Assembly: GCA_012934845.2 (NCBI GenBank) | Contig: WNNJ02002420.1 | Location: 167,927 to 231,926 of the forward strand | Direction: 5' to 3' | DNA from: Pomphorhynchus laevis | Lineage: Eukaryota; Acanthocephala; Palaeacanthocephala; Echinorhynchida; Pomphorhynchidae | DNA length: 64,000 nt | In this document: piece after piece, positions 10,813-21,009 of the stretch | How the letters are laid out: every line of letters starts with the position of its first letter | Numbering within the stretch: the first letter of the stretch is position 1 | Made by a program: the position numbers and the translations under genes | Notes under the pieces: generated by a model | What the model was told of the DNA's origin: nothing | The model's input: the letters and a program-made list of their open reading frames with translations, nothing else | The model's database searches: none

Positions 10813-11592
10813 TTAAGTTATGTGAAGATTGACTTTATCGTCGTCTAAATCGAACATTCCGCTTTTTGCTAGTTTTTCTGGTAGAATTCCTTTTATTTCC
10901 AGCAAGTTTCGATAATACTCGGCCCTGCCAAATTCATCAACATACATTAATGTCTTTTTGGTAAATTTCTTTGCTTTTTTGTTCATTATATGTTGCTTAA
11001 TAATCACAGGAATAAGAAATAATATGCAAATGACATACATGAATGTTACAAGCAAAGGTCCACTATGTTCTAATATGTTCGTTTTATGGTGTGTGAGAAC
11101 TGAACAAGCTGTAATCATATCTCCTTTGGTATAAATATCGCTTGTTTGAAAATGCATACAGATATATACACTTGATTGTAAACTAATATTTGTAAAGTTA
11201 CTTTCATGATCAGCAGTTCGATTTCCATATCTGCCATCATCGCTGGCATTACTCTTTAAGATTTGCTGACTTAAAAATAAAGTCCGATTTATGTATTCAA
11301 CATTTATAGACCCATATCGTGTTACGTCGTTTCGGAGTGAAGCCAAACTATTTCGACCGTGGTAATCGTCTTCATTATCTAACGATAAAGCAATCAGTGA
11401 GTAATTATAAAGCAGAAGGTAATTTACATCATCGCTATTGTAGAATGAACATGTAATACTCGTATTTTTTGAATTCCATTTACTAGCATATATACACTGA
11501 AGTTTCATAATTGATTTAACCGTTATGCTTGAAAATGCAGGTATTGCGATTCTGTTAAGCACAAGAAGCCACCACATATGTACTATTGCCAT
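10813..11592 (-). CDS. Unrecognised single-pass (type I) membrane glycoprotein
   Basis: This uninterrupted 259-codon frame starts at an ATG and has no transposon motif. Residues 4-22 are hydrophobic (WWLLVLNRIAIPAF) and look like a signal peptide. The presumed ectodomain (about 23-177) has four cysteines (33, 48, 145, 163) and seven N-glycosylation sequons (N43, N64, N102, N115, N124, N132, N135). Residues 178-198 form one membrane segment (LVTFMYVICILFLIPVII), followed by lysines typical of a stop-transfer signal. The ~60-residue tail contains YVDEFGRAEYYRNLLE and an acidic end (FDLDDDK). I do not recognise the family. It is the only intact non-transposon single-exon frame in the window. An unseen upstream exon is possible. 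Confidence 0.6.
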   Translation of the reverse strand: MAIVHMWWLLVLNRIAIPAFSSITVKSIMKLQCIYASKWNSKNTSITCSFYNSDDVNYLLLYNYSLIALSLDNEDDYHGRNSLASLRNDVTRYGSINVEYINRTLFLSQQILKSNASDDGRYGNRTADHESNFTNISLQSSVYICMHFQTSDIYTKGDMITACSVLTHHKTNILEHSGPLLVTFMYVICILFLIPVIIKQHIMNKKAKKFTKKTLMYVDEFGRAEYYRNLLEIKGILPEKLAKSGMFDLDDDKVNLHIT

Positions 11593-12389
11593 GGATGTAG
11601 ATCAGAAAAATACCCAAATTAAAGCTTAGTATTTGATTAGCAGGAGGACAAAGTAAGCAATTTAAACGGTCAAGCTGACTTTCATAAGGGTTTTGTTTGA
11701 CTACGTGTGTTGGTAAAGGTGCCTTAGTGAAATTTGATACGCCATATGTTTATGCGCGTTTGCTAGGGTAACGTGATCTCCTGAAGATGGCAATTGTTCA
11801 TATGCGAGCAAACTTCAGCAACCGATATGTTCGACTCCTGACAAACATATCAATAGTGACGATTACATAGCTCGTACAGACCCTTTTGTACGTAGCACGT
11901 TAATTAGCATAGTTTTGCGATTGAATTTCTAAATTTTTGAGTGAGAAAAGAGGCTAACAGTTCAACTGTTACAATATCTAAAAGCTATCAAATGCTACGA
12001 TGAAAAATAATCAGAATAAACAAGCCATTAATGACAAATTAATATATAATATAATGTAATTATTATAAGGGTTCCCTTCTGGACCCATCTAACATTCAGA
12101 AACGGATTATAATAGTATTGTTCCTGATCATCTGAGTGATATTAACTCGGGATTCATTAAACAATCTTAAATCTTATTAGAAAGCCTAATGGTAAAATAA
12201 ATATCATTATGTAAAGCAAATTCTAAACGGCTTAAATAATCATTGAGGTAATTAGCGCACATTTGGCCAGTTTCATAAGCTTTTCTCGATGCTGCAGTTC
12301 AAATAACCTTCAAGTCGTCTCCTATACATCCTGAGGTGAAAAATCAATTAGAATAATAACAATCTCTGCATTGTTACAAAATATACATA
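11593..12389. other. Spacer upstream of the membrane-protein gene
   Basis: No gene is seen. The region would hold the promoter of the minus-strand membrane protein, but no clear box was identified. At 12069-12085 a GGTTCCCTTCTGGACCC string resembles, in reverse, the 3'-UTR motif of the RT-RLE family, so the left part may be an old RT-RLE tail. Confidence 0.45.
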
Positions 12390-12650
12390 AATAGGGTTCC
12401 CACGAATGGGCCCTTGAATATTTCAGTCATCAATTCGAACACATTCCATAGCTGTGTAAACGATATTATTATACACAACCTTGTTATTCGAAGACCTGGT
12501 ACTCATCATGCAAGCTGACACAGCACGTGCTATGACAAAGCCAATTCGCCTATGCAAATGGCTGAGATTGTCTGTCTCAGGCTGATAATTATGTTGCGCT
12601 TGTTTGGCGGTGATAAGTCGGATGAGTTGCATGGCCGCTTTACCGATATA
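12390..12650 (-). mobile_element. RT-RLE retroelement, C-terminal and 3'-UTR remnant
   Basis: On the minus strand the frame at 12423-12632 gives the conserved C-terminus of this family (HRRIGFVIARAVSACMMSTR; compare RRLCFSAQRTISATI in the copy at 56.8 kb). It is followed by the 3'-UTR hairpin CCCATTCGTGGGAACC (reverse strand, about 12395-12411). All upstream coding sequence is missing. Confidence 0.75.
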
Positions 12651-12789
12651 ATTACTATATCATAATTATATTATTATATCATGATTATCATATCACAATT
12701 AAACACTCAACAAATAAATACACAATATTTTTTTCGCAAGAAAGCATTAATAAACTCAATTTACAAGTTACTGTTCTGCGATAATAAAT

Positions 12790-13190
12790 TTTGTCATTTA
12801 TTGGTTATTCCTCATCAGTCATGCTGATCGGCATTACTCCGGCATATAAATGCACAATGCATCTTGGAACGGAGCGATCGTAAACAAGCAGGCGATGTCC
12901 GTGCTATTTCAACAATTATCCGTCGCTTTATCTTTATAACACAATCTGCGTACGTGCGCAGGCAAGACCTTGCCATTAGCGTAACCATTATTTGGATCAT
13001 GCGATTTGCTCTTGGGCCGATTCATCTAGACGCTGAGAAAACTAACGTTTAAAATCTTGCATGTTCTACTAATGACACCCTCTTACTGTATTTAGCAATT
13101 TTACGTTGCTCGTGATATTCGAACGTCGATAATGCGGGGCGAGTTGCGTATGATTGATCATTATTATTAAAGATCGATACGTCGAAAAAC
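12790..13190 (-). mobile_element. RT-RLE retroelement, C-terminal part (split copy)
   Basis: The minus strand encodes FFDVSIFNNN, SYATRPALSTFEYHEQRK and AKYSKRVSLVEHARF in changing frames, then the family C-terminus (CLRSLRSK). This is the continuation of the RLE domain that breaks off at ~15851 after KQTFF. The two halves were therefore one copy, separated by the RTE-like and L2-like insertions. The frames are broken. Confidence 0.75.
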
Positions 13191-13671
13191 AAAACAATTT
13201 GACAAGAAAAAACAAATAATAATATAGAAGATTTTTCCTGTCAACCACTGGTCCGAGTGTCGGGTCGTGGAGGCAGTGCACGAACCAAACTACTCCAGAC
13301 ATCGCGATCCTGAGCGACATACCATAGTTCTCTTTCAGATAGCCCAAACTAGTCTTCGGTCAGTTTCAAGATTTGATCTCTCCACCGGTATCAAAGTCTA
13401 CCTCGAGGTATCTTTCCAGAGAATCCGACCTGGAAAACCCTCCAATGAAGGCGACCCCTAGACACCCTCAGAACGTGTCCTAGCCACCTCAACTGACTTT
13501 CTTCGACGTGAATAAACAGCGACTTTACTCCGAGTTCATCCAGGATGACCGAATTCCTAACCTTATCTCTAAGTCTAAGATCGAGCACACCGCGAAGGAA
13601 CCTCATTTCGGTCGCCTGTATCCGAGATATTGTCCTTTCGGTCATAACCCAAAGCTCATGACTATATGTTA
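13191..13671 (-). mobile_element. RTE/Rex3-like LINE, C-terminal end (split by copy C)
   Basis: The minus frame at 13391-13645 encodes VMTERTISRIQATEMRFLRG, LRDKVRNSVILDELGVK and SQLRWLGHVLR. It is followed in another frame by a TRWRDQILKL-type block and PPRPDTRTSG. This is the characteristic C-terminal domain of Rex3-type RTE elements (known family pattern LTYGHELWVMTER...LRWLGHL). The upstream part lies at 15644-15850 beyond L2-like copy C. The copy is 5' truncated and frame-broken. Confidence 0.75.
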
Positions 13672-15643
13672 AGATATTAAACGTTCACCCAACTCACTCC
13701 CTCCAAATCTTCGTGATTCCTACTTTTCTCAACGCCGTTCACATCTCATTCTTATACGTACTAAACGTACTCTCTTTTGGCGAAATCAACTCGAGTCATC
13801 TTCCAACTCGAAATCTCATTGGAAAATCTTAAACTCAATTCTTTCACGATCATCTACCCCTTGTAATATAAATCCTGATGAATTTTCTTCTTATCTACAA
13901 ACTAAGCTATCTAATTTACTTTCCCTACTACCCATAGCCCCCTTGTACCCACTCTTATCTTTAAATACTTCCCTCCCAGAACTATTCCACCTTCTTCCCG
14001 TTTCGTCTGATGAAGTTTCTTCGGTTCTGCTGTCATTACCTAATAAAACCTCTCCTTCTGACCCAATTCCCACTCACTTACTTAAAAATATCTGCACTTT
14101 TATCTTACCCTTCCTAACCACATTGTTCAACTCGTCCATCCGTAGCTGTACATTTCCTTCCATCTGGAAATGCGCCACTGTTCGTCCTATCATCAAAAAG
14201 CAATCTCTCGACTCTTCACTACCATCTTCGTACCGTCCAATCTCACTTCTCCCAACCCTCTCTAAACTCCTTGAGCGTCTTGTTCTTAAGCAAGTTAATA
14301 CATATCTCTATTCCTCTAACTTATTTCCTCCCTTCCAAGCCGCTTTTCGCTCTAATTACTCTACCGAAATTGCATGTCTTAAAGTTTATAACGACTTACT
14401 CATATCGCGCGATCATAAATTATGTAGTGTCATAGTTTCTCTTGATCTATCGTCTGCTTTTGACATCGTCGATCACTCGATTCTTCTCCATCGCCTTCGT
14501 CATGATTATGGCTTCTCTTTACCCACTGTATCATGGTTTTCTTCATATCTATCAAACCGTACATTTCGCGTATATTCTAACTCTTCTCTCTCCCATCCTT
14601 CGTCCATTCCGTCCGGTGTTCCGCAAGGCTCCGTATTAGGCCCTATACTTTTCTCTCTTCTTCTTGGTGATTTATCTTCGATTTCTCATAAATTTAACTT
14701 CCATGTTATGCAATATGCTGATGACATTCTCATCTATGCTCATGCACCTGTTTATCGTATTCGCGATCTTAGTGTTTCTGCTTCCGACTGTCTTGTCTCA
14801 ATTTCCAATCATCTTTCTTCCCTTCGCCTTTCTCTGAATCCTGATAAATCCAAAATTATGTGGATCCTACCTCGACGCCTCGGCTTCGAACCTCCCTCCG
14901 TATCATTAAATTCTACAATTCTTCCTATCGTTGATAATCTCGTTTTCCTAGGCTTCCATTTTGACAACCGACTTTCACTTAAACCTTTCGTTAGAGATAA
15001 AGTACGCTCATCTACCTTGATACTCCGCAACCTCCGTCAAGTTCGTAGATTGATCGATTTCCCTTCTTGTATGACTCTCATATCATCTCTCCTTTTTTCT
15101 AGACTCGATTATTGTCTTAGTCTATTTTCCAACTCACCTAAATCCACTCTTCTTCCCCTACAACGCATCGTCAACGCAGCTGTCCGAATTCTCCTCCGTC
15201 TTCGTCGTTTTGATCACACATCCTACCATCTTGCTTCTCTCGATTTGCCTACAATTTATTGTCGTGTTCAAATTCGTCTTCTTATCGTTGCTTTCCGCCT
15301 TGTAACTTTTCATACCCCTTCATTTCTCAACCTTCCTTTTCTTGATAATTCCCGTCCTGTTTACTGTTCCTTGCGTTCCTGTAATTCCCTTCTTTTACAT
15401 GTCCCAAACTACTCTACCTCCTTTGGACTCCGCTCCTTCCTGGTGGCTGCTCCTCTATCGTGGAATCATCTGCCCATTCATATACGCCAATCAACTTCCC
15501 TGCAGTGCTTCAAACGACAAATCCGATCCCATCTGAACAATTTAACTGCTTGACTTTCTCATTTTTGTTTGTGGACTTGTAAGCGTACAGCTTGTACGCA
15601 TTTGCCACATTAAATAAATTTGTATTATTATTATTAATGAAAA
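13672..15643 (+). mobile_element. L2-like LINE, copy C (divergent subfamily)
   Basis: A 5'-truncated plus-strand copy starts in the endonuclease-RT connector. It carries a long intact RT frame and ends with the family tail: hairpin GCGTACAGCTTGTACGC (15583-15599), TTTGCCACATTAAATAAAT and an (ATT)n run. It differs from copies A, B and D-H at many positions and has its own tail variant, so it represents a distinct subfamily. It is inserted in an RTE-like element, between the segments encoding LSVYHAIF and ILTYSHELW. Confidence 0.87.
13943..15553 (+). CDS. L2-like reverse transcriptase, intact C-terminal ORF2
   Basis: The 536-codon frame opens at a TTG and is really a 5'-truncated ORF2 without its own start. 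RT blocks appear in order: LPNKTSPSDPIPTHLL, SYRPISLLPTLSKL, STEIACLKVYNDLL, SLDLSSAFDIVDH (motif A), SGVPQGSVLGPILF, MQYADDILIYAHA (catalytic YADD), LNPDKSKIMWILP and LKPFVRDKVRSS. The thumb and C-terminus run to YSTSFGLRSFLVAA. All catalytic residues are present. It is the only L2-like RT in the window without a stop or frameshift, but the endonuclease is missing. Confidence 0.88.
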   Translation: MYPLLSLNTSLPELFHLLPVSSDEVSSVLLSLPNKTSPSDPIPTHLLKNICTFILPFLTTLFNSSIRSCTFPSIWKCATVRPIIKKQSLDSSLPSSYRPISLLPTLSKLLERLVLKQVNTYLYSSNLFPPFQAAFRSNYSTEIACLKVYNDLLISRDHKLCSVIVSLDLSSAFDIVDHSILLHRLRHDYGFSLPTVSWFSSYLSNRTFRVYSNSSLSHPSSIPSGVPQGSVLGPILFSLLLGDLSSISHKFNFHVMQYADDILIYAHAPVYRIRDLSVSASDCLVSISNHLSSLRLSLNPDKSKIMWILPRRLGFEPPSVSLNSTILPIVDNLVFLGFHFDNRLSLKPFVRDKVRSSTLILRNLRQVRRLIDFPSCMTLISSLLFSRLDYCLSLFSNSPKSTLLPLQRIVNAAVRILLRLRRFDHTSYHLASLDLPTIYCRVQIRLLIVAFRLVTFHTPSFLNLPFLDNSRPVYCSLRSCNSLLLHVPNYSTSFGLRSFLVAAPLSWNHLPIHIRQSTSLQCFKRQIRSHLNNLTA

Positions 15644-15850
15644 TTGCGTGGTAAACCGAAAGCTCCGCCCGAAGACTCAAATCCCGCTTCGCCACGACCT
15701 ACCTGTACGAAGAACGCATTGCTGCGTTTGCTGCACAAATCCGATTATTAATCTCCCTGATGTTCCTTCCGTCCCTATATCCCAAGATACTTGAAGTCCT
15801 CCACATCCAGAAGAACCTATACCCCAATCCGGATTGACAGTGACACCTGA
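15644..15850 (-). mobile_element. RTE/Rex3-like LINE, thumb fragment
   Basis: The minus strand, across two frames, encodes VEDFKYLGI, a block with NRICAANAAMRSSYRS and SLRAELSVYHAIF. This matches the Rex3-type segment that normally precedes LTYGHELWVMTER, which here lies at 13640 on the other side of L2-like copy C. The sequence stops at ~15850, where RT-RLE sequence begins, so this RTE-like copy is 5' truncated. Confidence 0.7.
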
Positions 15851-16520
15851 ATCCGGGACGAACACAAAGAAAAATGTTTGCTTAAATTTACTAACACATA
15901 GTCCCTGACATACTACATCTAGCTGAGCTTTCGAGTCTCTGGAAGTTGTGGCTTTCCAGAACAACACATTACGCTCCACTGTTTTCAAGTGTGGTTCAAT
16001 TCCAACTCCGTGACAGATTTCTGATAAAACATAACCCACGATGTCTCGTGCCGCATGATGCCGAATCGTCGGTAAGCCACTCTTTTGGCGTGATAATGTA
16101 ACATTACCCATCTGTTCACATATACACGTTGAATTGTGTAAATCACTAGGTGTCAAACCATATCAAGTACATATCGTATCTAAGAATTCGTCAGAGATCA
16201 AATGATAGTTCTTTCTACGAACTGAAGTGGCAGTAAACCACGCTGATGTTACAGCTGTAAAACTGTGCTTGATAGATCTTTTAAGTGTTTGTGGTAACGC
16301 TTGCATGGCATTTTCTATTCTCTCATTTAACTCAATATTTCGGATAGTTGATATGTTGTTCACAACTGATCGTTGTAGCTTACAAACTCCTCTTCACTCA
16401 ATTCTTATGAGTGTCTCGCACATAAGCTGAGAGCATGTGCACTCCAAGTTTGCATCAAAGGTAGAATCCATAATGCCAATTTCACCGAGTATAAAGGATA
16501 CGTCATTATGATGAACAGTT
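15851..16520 (-). mobile_element. RT-RLE retroelement, linker and RLE part (split copy)
   Basis: The minus strand encodes ENAMQALPQTLKRSIKH, then STCICEQMGNVTLS followed by SGLPTIRHHAARDIVG (the zinc-knuckle/RHN block), LSEICHGVGIEPHLK and RDSKAQLDVVCQGL (the RLE aspartate block), ending at KQTFF. The rest of the domain lies at 12790-13190. The final knuckle residues are altered and frames change, so it is dead. It is the host sequence for the RTE-like insertion. Confidence 0.78.
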
Positions 16521-16559
16521 ATTCTGTAGGATGTTTTTAATAATAATAATAATGTTTTT

Positions 16560-16925
16560 CAAAAAAGCAGTACAAATTGGTTCCCGCAAATGGGCATTAA
16601 TTCAAACTTTAAAATTAGTTTCAATCAATTTAAGATTTACCGTTGCCTATGCTCGATCGAGCAGATATCAAACATGCACATGCAGATCTCATTATAGCAA
16701 AAGCAATCTTGCGCTTTAAATTGACAATAACGTCGTTGTATCGTTCAAGCTTGCTCTGGTAAGCTTGAACGCGATTGATGTGAGTACTGCATTTGCTCTC
16801 CTGACAATGCCTCCAGTGGTAAAAAAACACCAAAGGAAGGAAGCCGCCATGTTCCATTAGAGATATTCGTTCGTTGTATTCGGCAAACTTACGGGATTCA
16901 TTATATTCAAATGATGACAATTATT
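16560..16925 (-). mobile_element. RT-RLE retroelement, C-terminal and 3'-UTR fragment
   Basis: The minus frame at 16630-16920 encodes SSFEYNESRKFAEYNERISL, then NLKRKIAFAIMRSACACLIS. The 3'-UTR motif CCCATTTGCGGGAACC (reverse strand, about 16578-16593) and an ATT run (16540-16556) follow. It has its own C-terminus, so it is a different copy from those on either side. Confidence 0.77.
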
Positions 16926-17039
16926 CTTTGTTGACGTAATAATATTTTTTTTAAACATTAACATGAAATTGTCAAAAAATGTGAAATTAGTTTAAATACT
17001 TTTTTTGGAAGCAAGCCGAAATATTTCTGACTAGGGCGA

Positions 17040-17775
17040 TGCTTATTTTACTGTCGCAGCAAACGTACTTCGTCTTGATACAAATTGCGGAATTTTTCGG
17101 CATTCTTGGACGCGATTTCACTAATCAAACTGCCCGCGACTTTTCCGGCACCACCAGTGGATGTAAAGATGATCGATAAAAACTCGAATTTCTCCATTAA
17201 TATCACGCGCTCTGCATATTTCGCAACTTTACGACTTACGTGATACTCAAACGCACATTGTGGTGACTTATTACGGTAAGATGAAGCATATGTGTTAAAT
17301 ATAGAAACGTCCACTATGGACAGCTCCGCTTGACATCCATGAAATCTGATGAATTCAATGTCGATACGAGATCAACAATCACGCGTTGCGTGCGACTCAA
17401 ATTTGAGAACATCCGGACCAGGTTGCAGCTCAGGCTCAATCCGTACATTCAAACAAACGGGCGCAGAACTAAAGCTAGAATGTCTCTCTCACACACAGTT
17501 GTGGCGAATAATGGTTGTACCTTGATGTCTGCAAGAAAGTGAATGTGCGAGTGACGTCTCATCTCCGCAAACACATTTTGAAGCTACCTTTTGAAGCTGC
17601 CAGCCAAATCGAGCAGATACTGCGACACTGAATTCTTGAGCGTTTGGGCGGAAATTTTATTCCCGAGATAATCGTACATTAAGCCACGATGACGATCCTT
17701 TAAACGATACCAACAGCTTGGCATAATGCGTTCCATCTCCAATTTTGCCAATTCACTCTTCGAAGACCGAATTTG
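17040..17775 (-). mobile_element. RT-RLE retroelement, zinc-knuckle and RLE fragment
   Basis: On the minus strand the pieces read SKCVCGDETSLAHSLSC then TTIIRHNCV (the CxC...HxxxC knuckle and RHN block), VRIEPELQPG, VDVSIFNTYASSYRNKS and FEYHVSRKVAKYAERVIL (17048-17314), and end with the C-terminal segment and a stop. Frames shift between pieces. The upstream RT part may be the fragment at 19739-19910, beyond L2-like copy D. Confidence 0.75.
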
Positions 17776-17956
17776 CGTTATAACTAATTATTGTGTAGTC
17801 TGGAAACCGTGAAAAGACACAAACGACTAAAGACAGCGCGACAGCTTTAAGAAATCTCTGTATAATCTTTCAGATTCTAGCGCAATGTTATCTAACCCAA
17901 GACTATCCATTGAAGTAGGAAGTGCAAGTTATGAGTGTTGCGTTCCTGTAAGACAA

Positions 17957-17985
17957 ATATACCAGGATCGGATATCCTGGTATAT
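17957..17985. repeat. 12-bp inverted repeat at the 5' junction of copy D
   Basis: ATATACCAGGAT (17957-17968) and ATCCTGGTATAT (17974-17985) are perfect reverse complements around the loop CGGAT. The right arm merges directly into the endonuclease sequence of L2-like copy D (CCGATCACTTTCTCGTC). Confidence 0.8.
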
Positions 17986-19738
17986 CCGATCACTTTCTCG
18001 TCACCCTTGATCTCACTTCCAACCGCTCCCCGCTTCACACACCTATCATCCTACGTCGCCCTTGGAGAAATCTTGACATCCCCTTCTGCGCTCCGCCTTA
18101 CTTAAATAGTCTCTATCTTCTCACACAATAACATCATCCTCTCCTCACGATCTTGCCTTTCTTTTCGACTCTGAACTCACATTCACTCTCGATCTTCTCT
18201 TGCCCTTCAAGCCTCACCCACACCGTCGTTGCACTGTGCCCCATGGTTTGATATTCAATGCTTACTCTCAAAGCGTCGACTAAGTCATGCTTTGAGAGTT
18301 TATCACCGCTCTCTCAGACGTAATTTCCGCCCGTTCACTCCGTCTTTCCGTAATTTCTATCTTGCTCATCGCGGTTTCATCTCAACCTACTACGTACCAA
18401 ATGCAACTCTTTCTGACAGCATAAAATAATCACTTCAATCAATTCAAAGACTCTCTGGTATACTTTAACTCAATCTTTGCTCGCACCTCATCGGCTTTCA
18501 ACATCAATCCCCATTATTATTTGTCATTTCTCCAGACCAAAGTAGCAACGTTGCTCTCCCACACCGCGGTCTCCATCCTATCCCACTCTGCCCCGTCAAA
18601 CCTACTCCTCCCAGAACTCTTTTATTTTCTCCCTGTCTCACCTACCGAAGTCTTATATGTCCTCATGTCCTTGCCCAACAAAACCTCACCTGCCGATCCT
18701 CTATCTACCCACATACTTAAATCCATATGTTCATCGATATCCCTTTATCTCACAACCTTATTTAACTTGTCCGTCCGCAGTCATATCTTCCCTTTACACA
18801 GGAAATCGGCCATCGTTCGTCATCTTCTTAAAAAACAATCGCTCCACCCCTCATTTTCTTCTAGCTATCGCCTCATTTCACTCCTCCCTACTCTTTCCAA
18901 GCTATTAGAGTGCCTTATCTTAAGACAGATTAATGTTTATCTCTCTTCATCGAATCTGTATCCTCTTTTCTATTCTGCTTACCGCTCTTATCACTCCACA
19001 GAAATTGGCTGCATGAAAGTGGTTTGTCTCATATCTATCGGACCGCTCTTTTTGAGTCTGTTCAAATTCATCATCCTCTCCTCCCATCCTTATTTTCTGA
19101 GGACACCCACAAGGGTCAATCCTAGGACCCCTGCTTTTCTCTCTTCTACTAGGCGATCTCTCTCCGTTTATCAAACCGTCCTTCTTTAACGTCATGCAAT
19201 ACGCCGATGACATCCTCATATATGCGCATGCACTCGCCCATCGCATACACGATATCGGCATTTCTGCCTCGAACTGTCTTTCTTCTATCTACAAACGTCT
19301 CTCCTATCTTCGTGTCGTTCTAAACCCAAACAAGTCTAAAATAATGTGGATCCTCCCCCGTCAACCTAACATATCTCCTCCGCCTGTATCTTTTGCATCA
19401 TCAATCATCCCCGTAGTCCACAATCTCACTTTCTTAGGATTTAATTTCGATGATCACCTTTCCCTTAAACCCTTCGTCCGCGAAAAGGTCCGCTTGTCTA
19501 ATTTAATTCTCCGTAACATCCGCCATATCCACCCCCTTATCGACTTCTGTTCCTGTATGTCTCTTCTTTCATAGCTTCTGTTCCCTAAAATCGATTACTG
19601 CCTTAGTATTTTCGCCAATTCTTCAAAATTCATCATTTTACCCCTTCAACGCATCATAAACTCCGCCGTTCGTGTGCTCATACGTCTTCGTCGCTTTGAC
19701 CACATATCCACATATTTTGCTCAACTGTTCCGGCCTAC
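17974..19738 (+). mobile_element. L2-like LINE, copy D (truncated at both ends)
   Basis: The plus-strand copy begins in the endonuclease C-terminus (SDHFLVTLDLTS region). It continues through the connector (18229-18429) and the RT N-terminal half (18521-19020). About 330 bp is missing at ~19018, where a GT shared by both sides joins 'ATGAAAGT' to 'GGTTTGTCTCAT', removing motif A. RT then resumes with YADDILIYAHALAH (19194-19574). It stops at 19738 without the 3' hairpin tail. Frames are broken in several places. Confidence 0.85.
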
Positions 19739-19910
19739 CTTTTGCAAGACACAATCAAGAGCCTACAAACATGAGACATCGACAATAACGCCAATTTACG
19801 ACTGATTCTATTAAATGCATTGTCAGCATCGATGGTTAAGACACATGCATTCTTGGATTTATCAAATTCTCTTCTCACACTGTGGGAAGAGACAGCATAA
19901 AATAAGCTTC
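19739..19910 (-). mobile_element. RT-RLE retroelement, RT motif A fragment
   Basis: The minus strand encodes KNACVLTIDADNAFNRISRK, matching the catalytic motif A of the long RT-RLE copies (CILTVDANNAFN at 58.0 kb, CVLAVDASNAFN at 61.4 kb). It abuts the 3' end of L2-like copy D on one side and Penelope-like sequence on the other. Confidence 0.75.
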
Positions 19911-19914
19911 TTGT

Positions 19915-20620
19915 ATTTTTCTTTATAAAGCGTTGTTTTCTGCTAAAATAACTTGACTTTTTTCAAAATCTATTATATGGTTACTATTCAAGGAGTGGTC
20001 TATTACAGTCCCAGATCCTGTTCCTCTCTTAATCGAGTATCTATGTTGGTCAATACGCTTAGACAATCCTTGTCCTGATTGATCAATATAGATCTTATTA
20101 CAACCATCACAAGGCATTTTATATACAACACCATCCTTGTTAAAATTTGGTTTCTGTTTAAATATTTTTTATTTTGGGCATTTTTGATTGCCCAAAATAA
20201 AATTTGGGGTGCCATTTTTAGAACTTTTAATGTGATTGATCGTTTTGAGGTTCCATTTATCATTAATATAGGGTATGCCTATATATTTCGTTTCAAGTTT
20301 TGGGCCTATCAATTTTGCCCTAGTACTATTTCTTATGAAATATGATTTTTTGATAGCCCAAGTCGAATATCCACTACTTATAAGACTTCTATTAATTACA
20401 TCATCCCTTTTCGATTTGAGATAGACACTAGAACAGATTGCCTTTGATCTCAAGAACGGTGAAGAAGCTGCAGAAATTTTCAAATTTCTAGGAACATTAC
20501 TATTCCAGCTTTTTGCACCGCACACAACTGAACATTTTGCACTATCGTTATAATAATATTTTTTATCCACACAAATGAGTGTAAAAACATTTGAAGTTTA
20601 ATAATAATTTAATAATTTAA
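19915..20620 (-). mobile_element. Penelope-like element, 3' part with GIY-YIG
   Basis: The minus frames 20169-20570 and 19923-20117 give the segment between RT and endonuclease (SSGYSTWAIKKSYFIRN) followed by the GIY-YIG region: VYKMPCDGCNKIYIDQSGQ, SKRIDQHRYSIKRG and a terminal block ending IIDFEKSQVILAENN. The usual YIGQTGR reads YIDQSGQ, so the nuclease is probably dead. Frames overlap with a shift. It is an old, AT-rich fragment. Confidence 0.78.
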
Positions 20621-20710
20621 TTTAAAATATTTTTTTAATAATTACAGATAATAAATTATAAATAATCAGATAATAAATCTAATAATCTAATTAAATTATT
20701 AATCTAATCT

Positions 20711-21009
20711 ATTATATTGGAATCCAAAATTACATAAAATCCAATTGTGTTATTCAATTATTCAAATTCAATTTTACATTAAAACAGATCTTTATTTATT
20801 AAGTCACTTTATTTATTTATCACAAGTCACTGTTCTTTAATGGATAAAAAAGGTATAAAGGTTAAATCAGATAATAAAACTATACTATATTATATTGGAA
20901 TCCAAAATTACATAAAAATCCAATAAAACCTAGGTTCATATGTAGTGCGTTTAAATGTACATTAAAACCACTTTCTGTCTATATGAATAAAATACTTAAA
21001 GTAATTAAA
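20711..21009 (+). repeat. 299-bp direct repeat, left copy
   Basis: This segment recurs almost unchanged at 22480-22778, exactly 1,769 bp downstream. It holds the Penelope-like RT finger region (ending in MNKILKVIK) and upstream DNA. Confidence 0.85.

Noticed and set aside
10813-11592. Membrane glycoprotein as a fossil viral envelope gene.
   Set aside because: It is short, with no fusion peptide or furin-like site and no LTR or gag-pol nearby; the gypsy element is 13 kb away and complete without env. A host gene is simpler.
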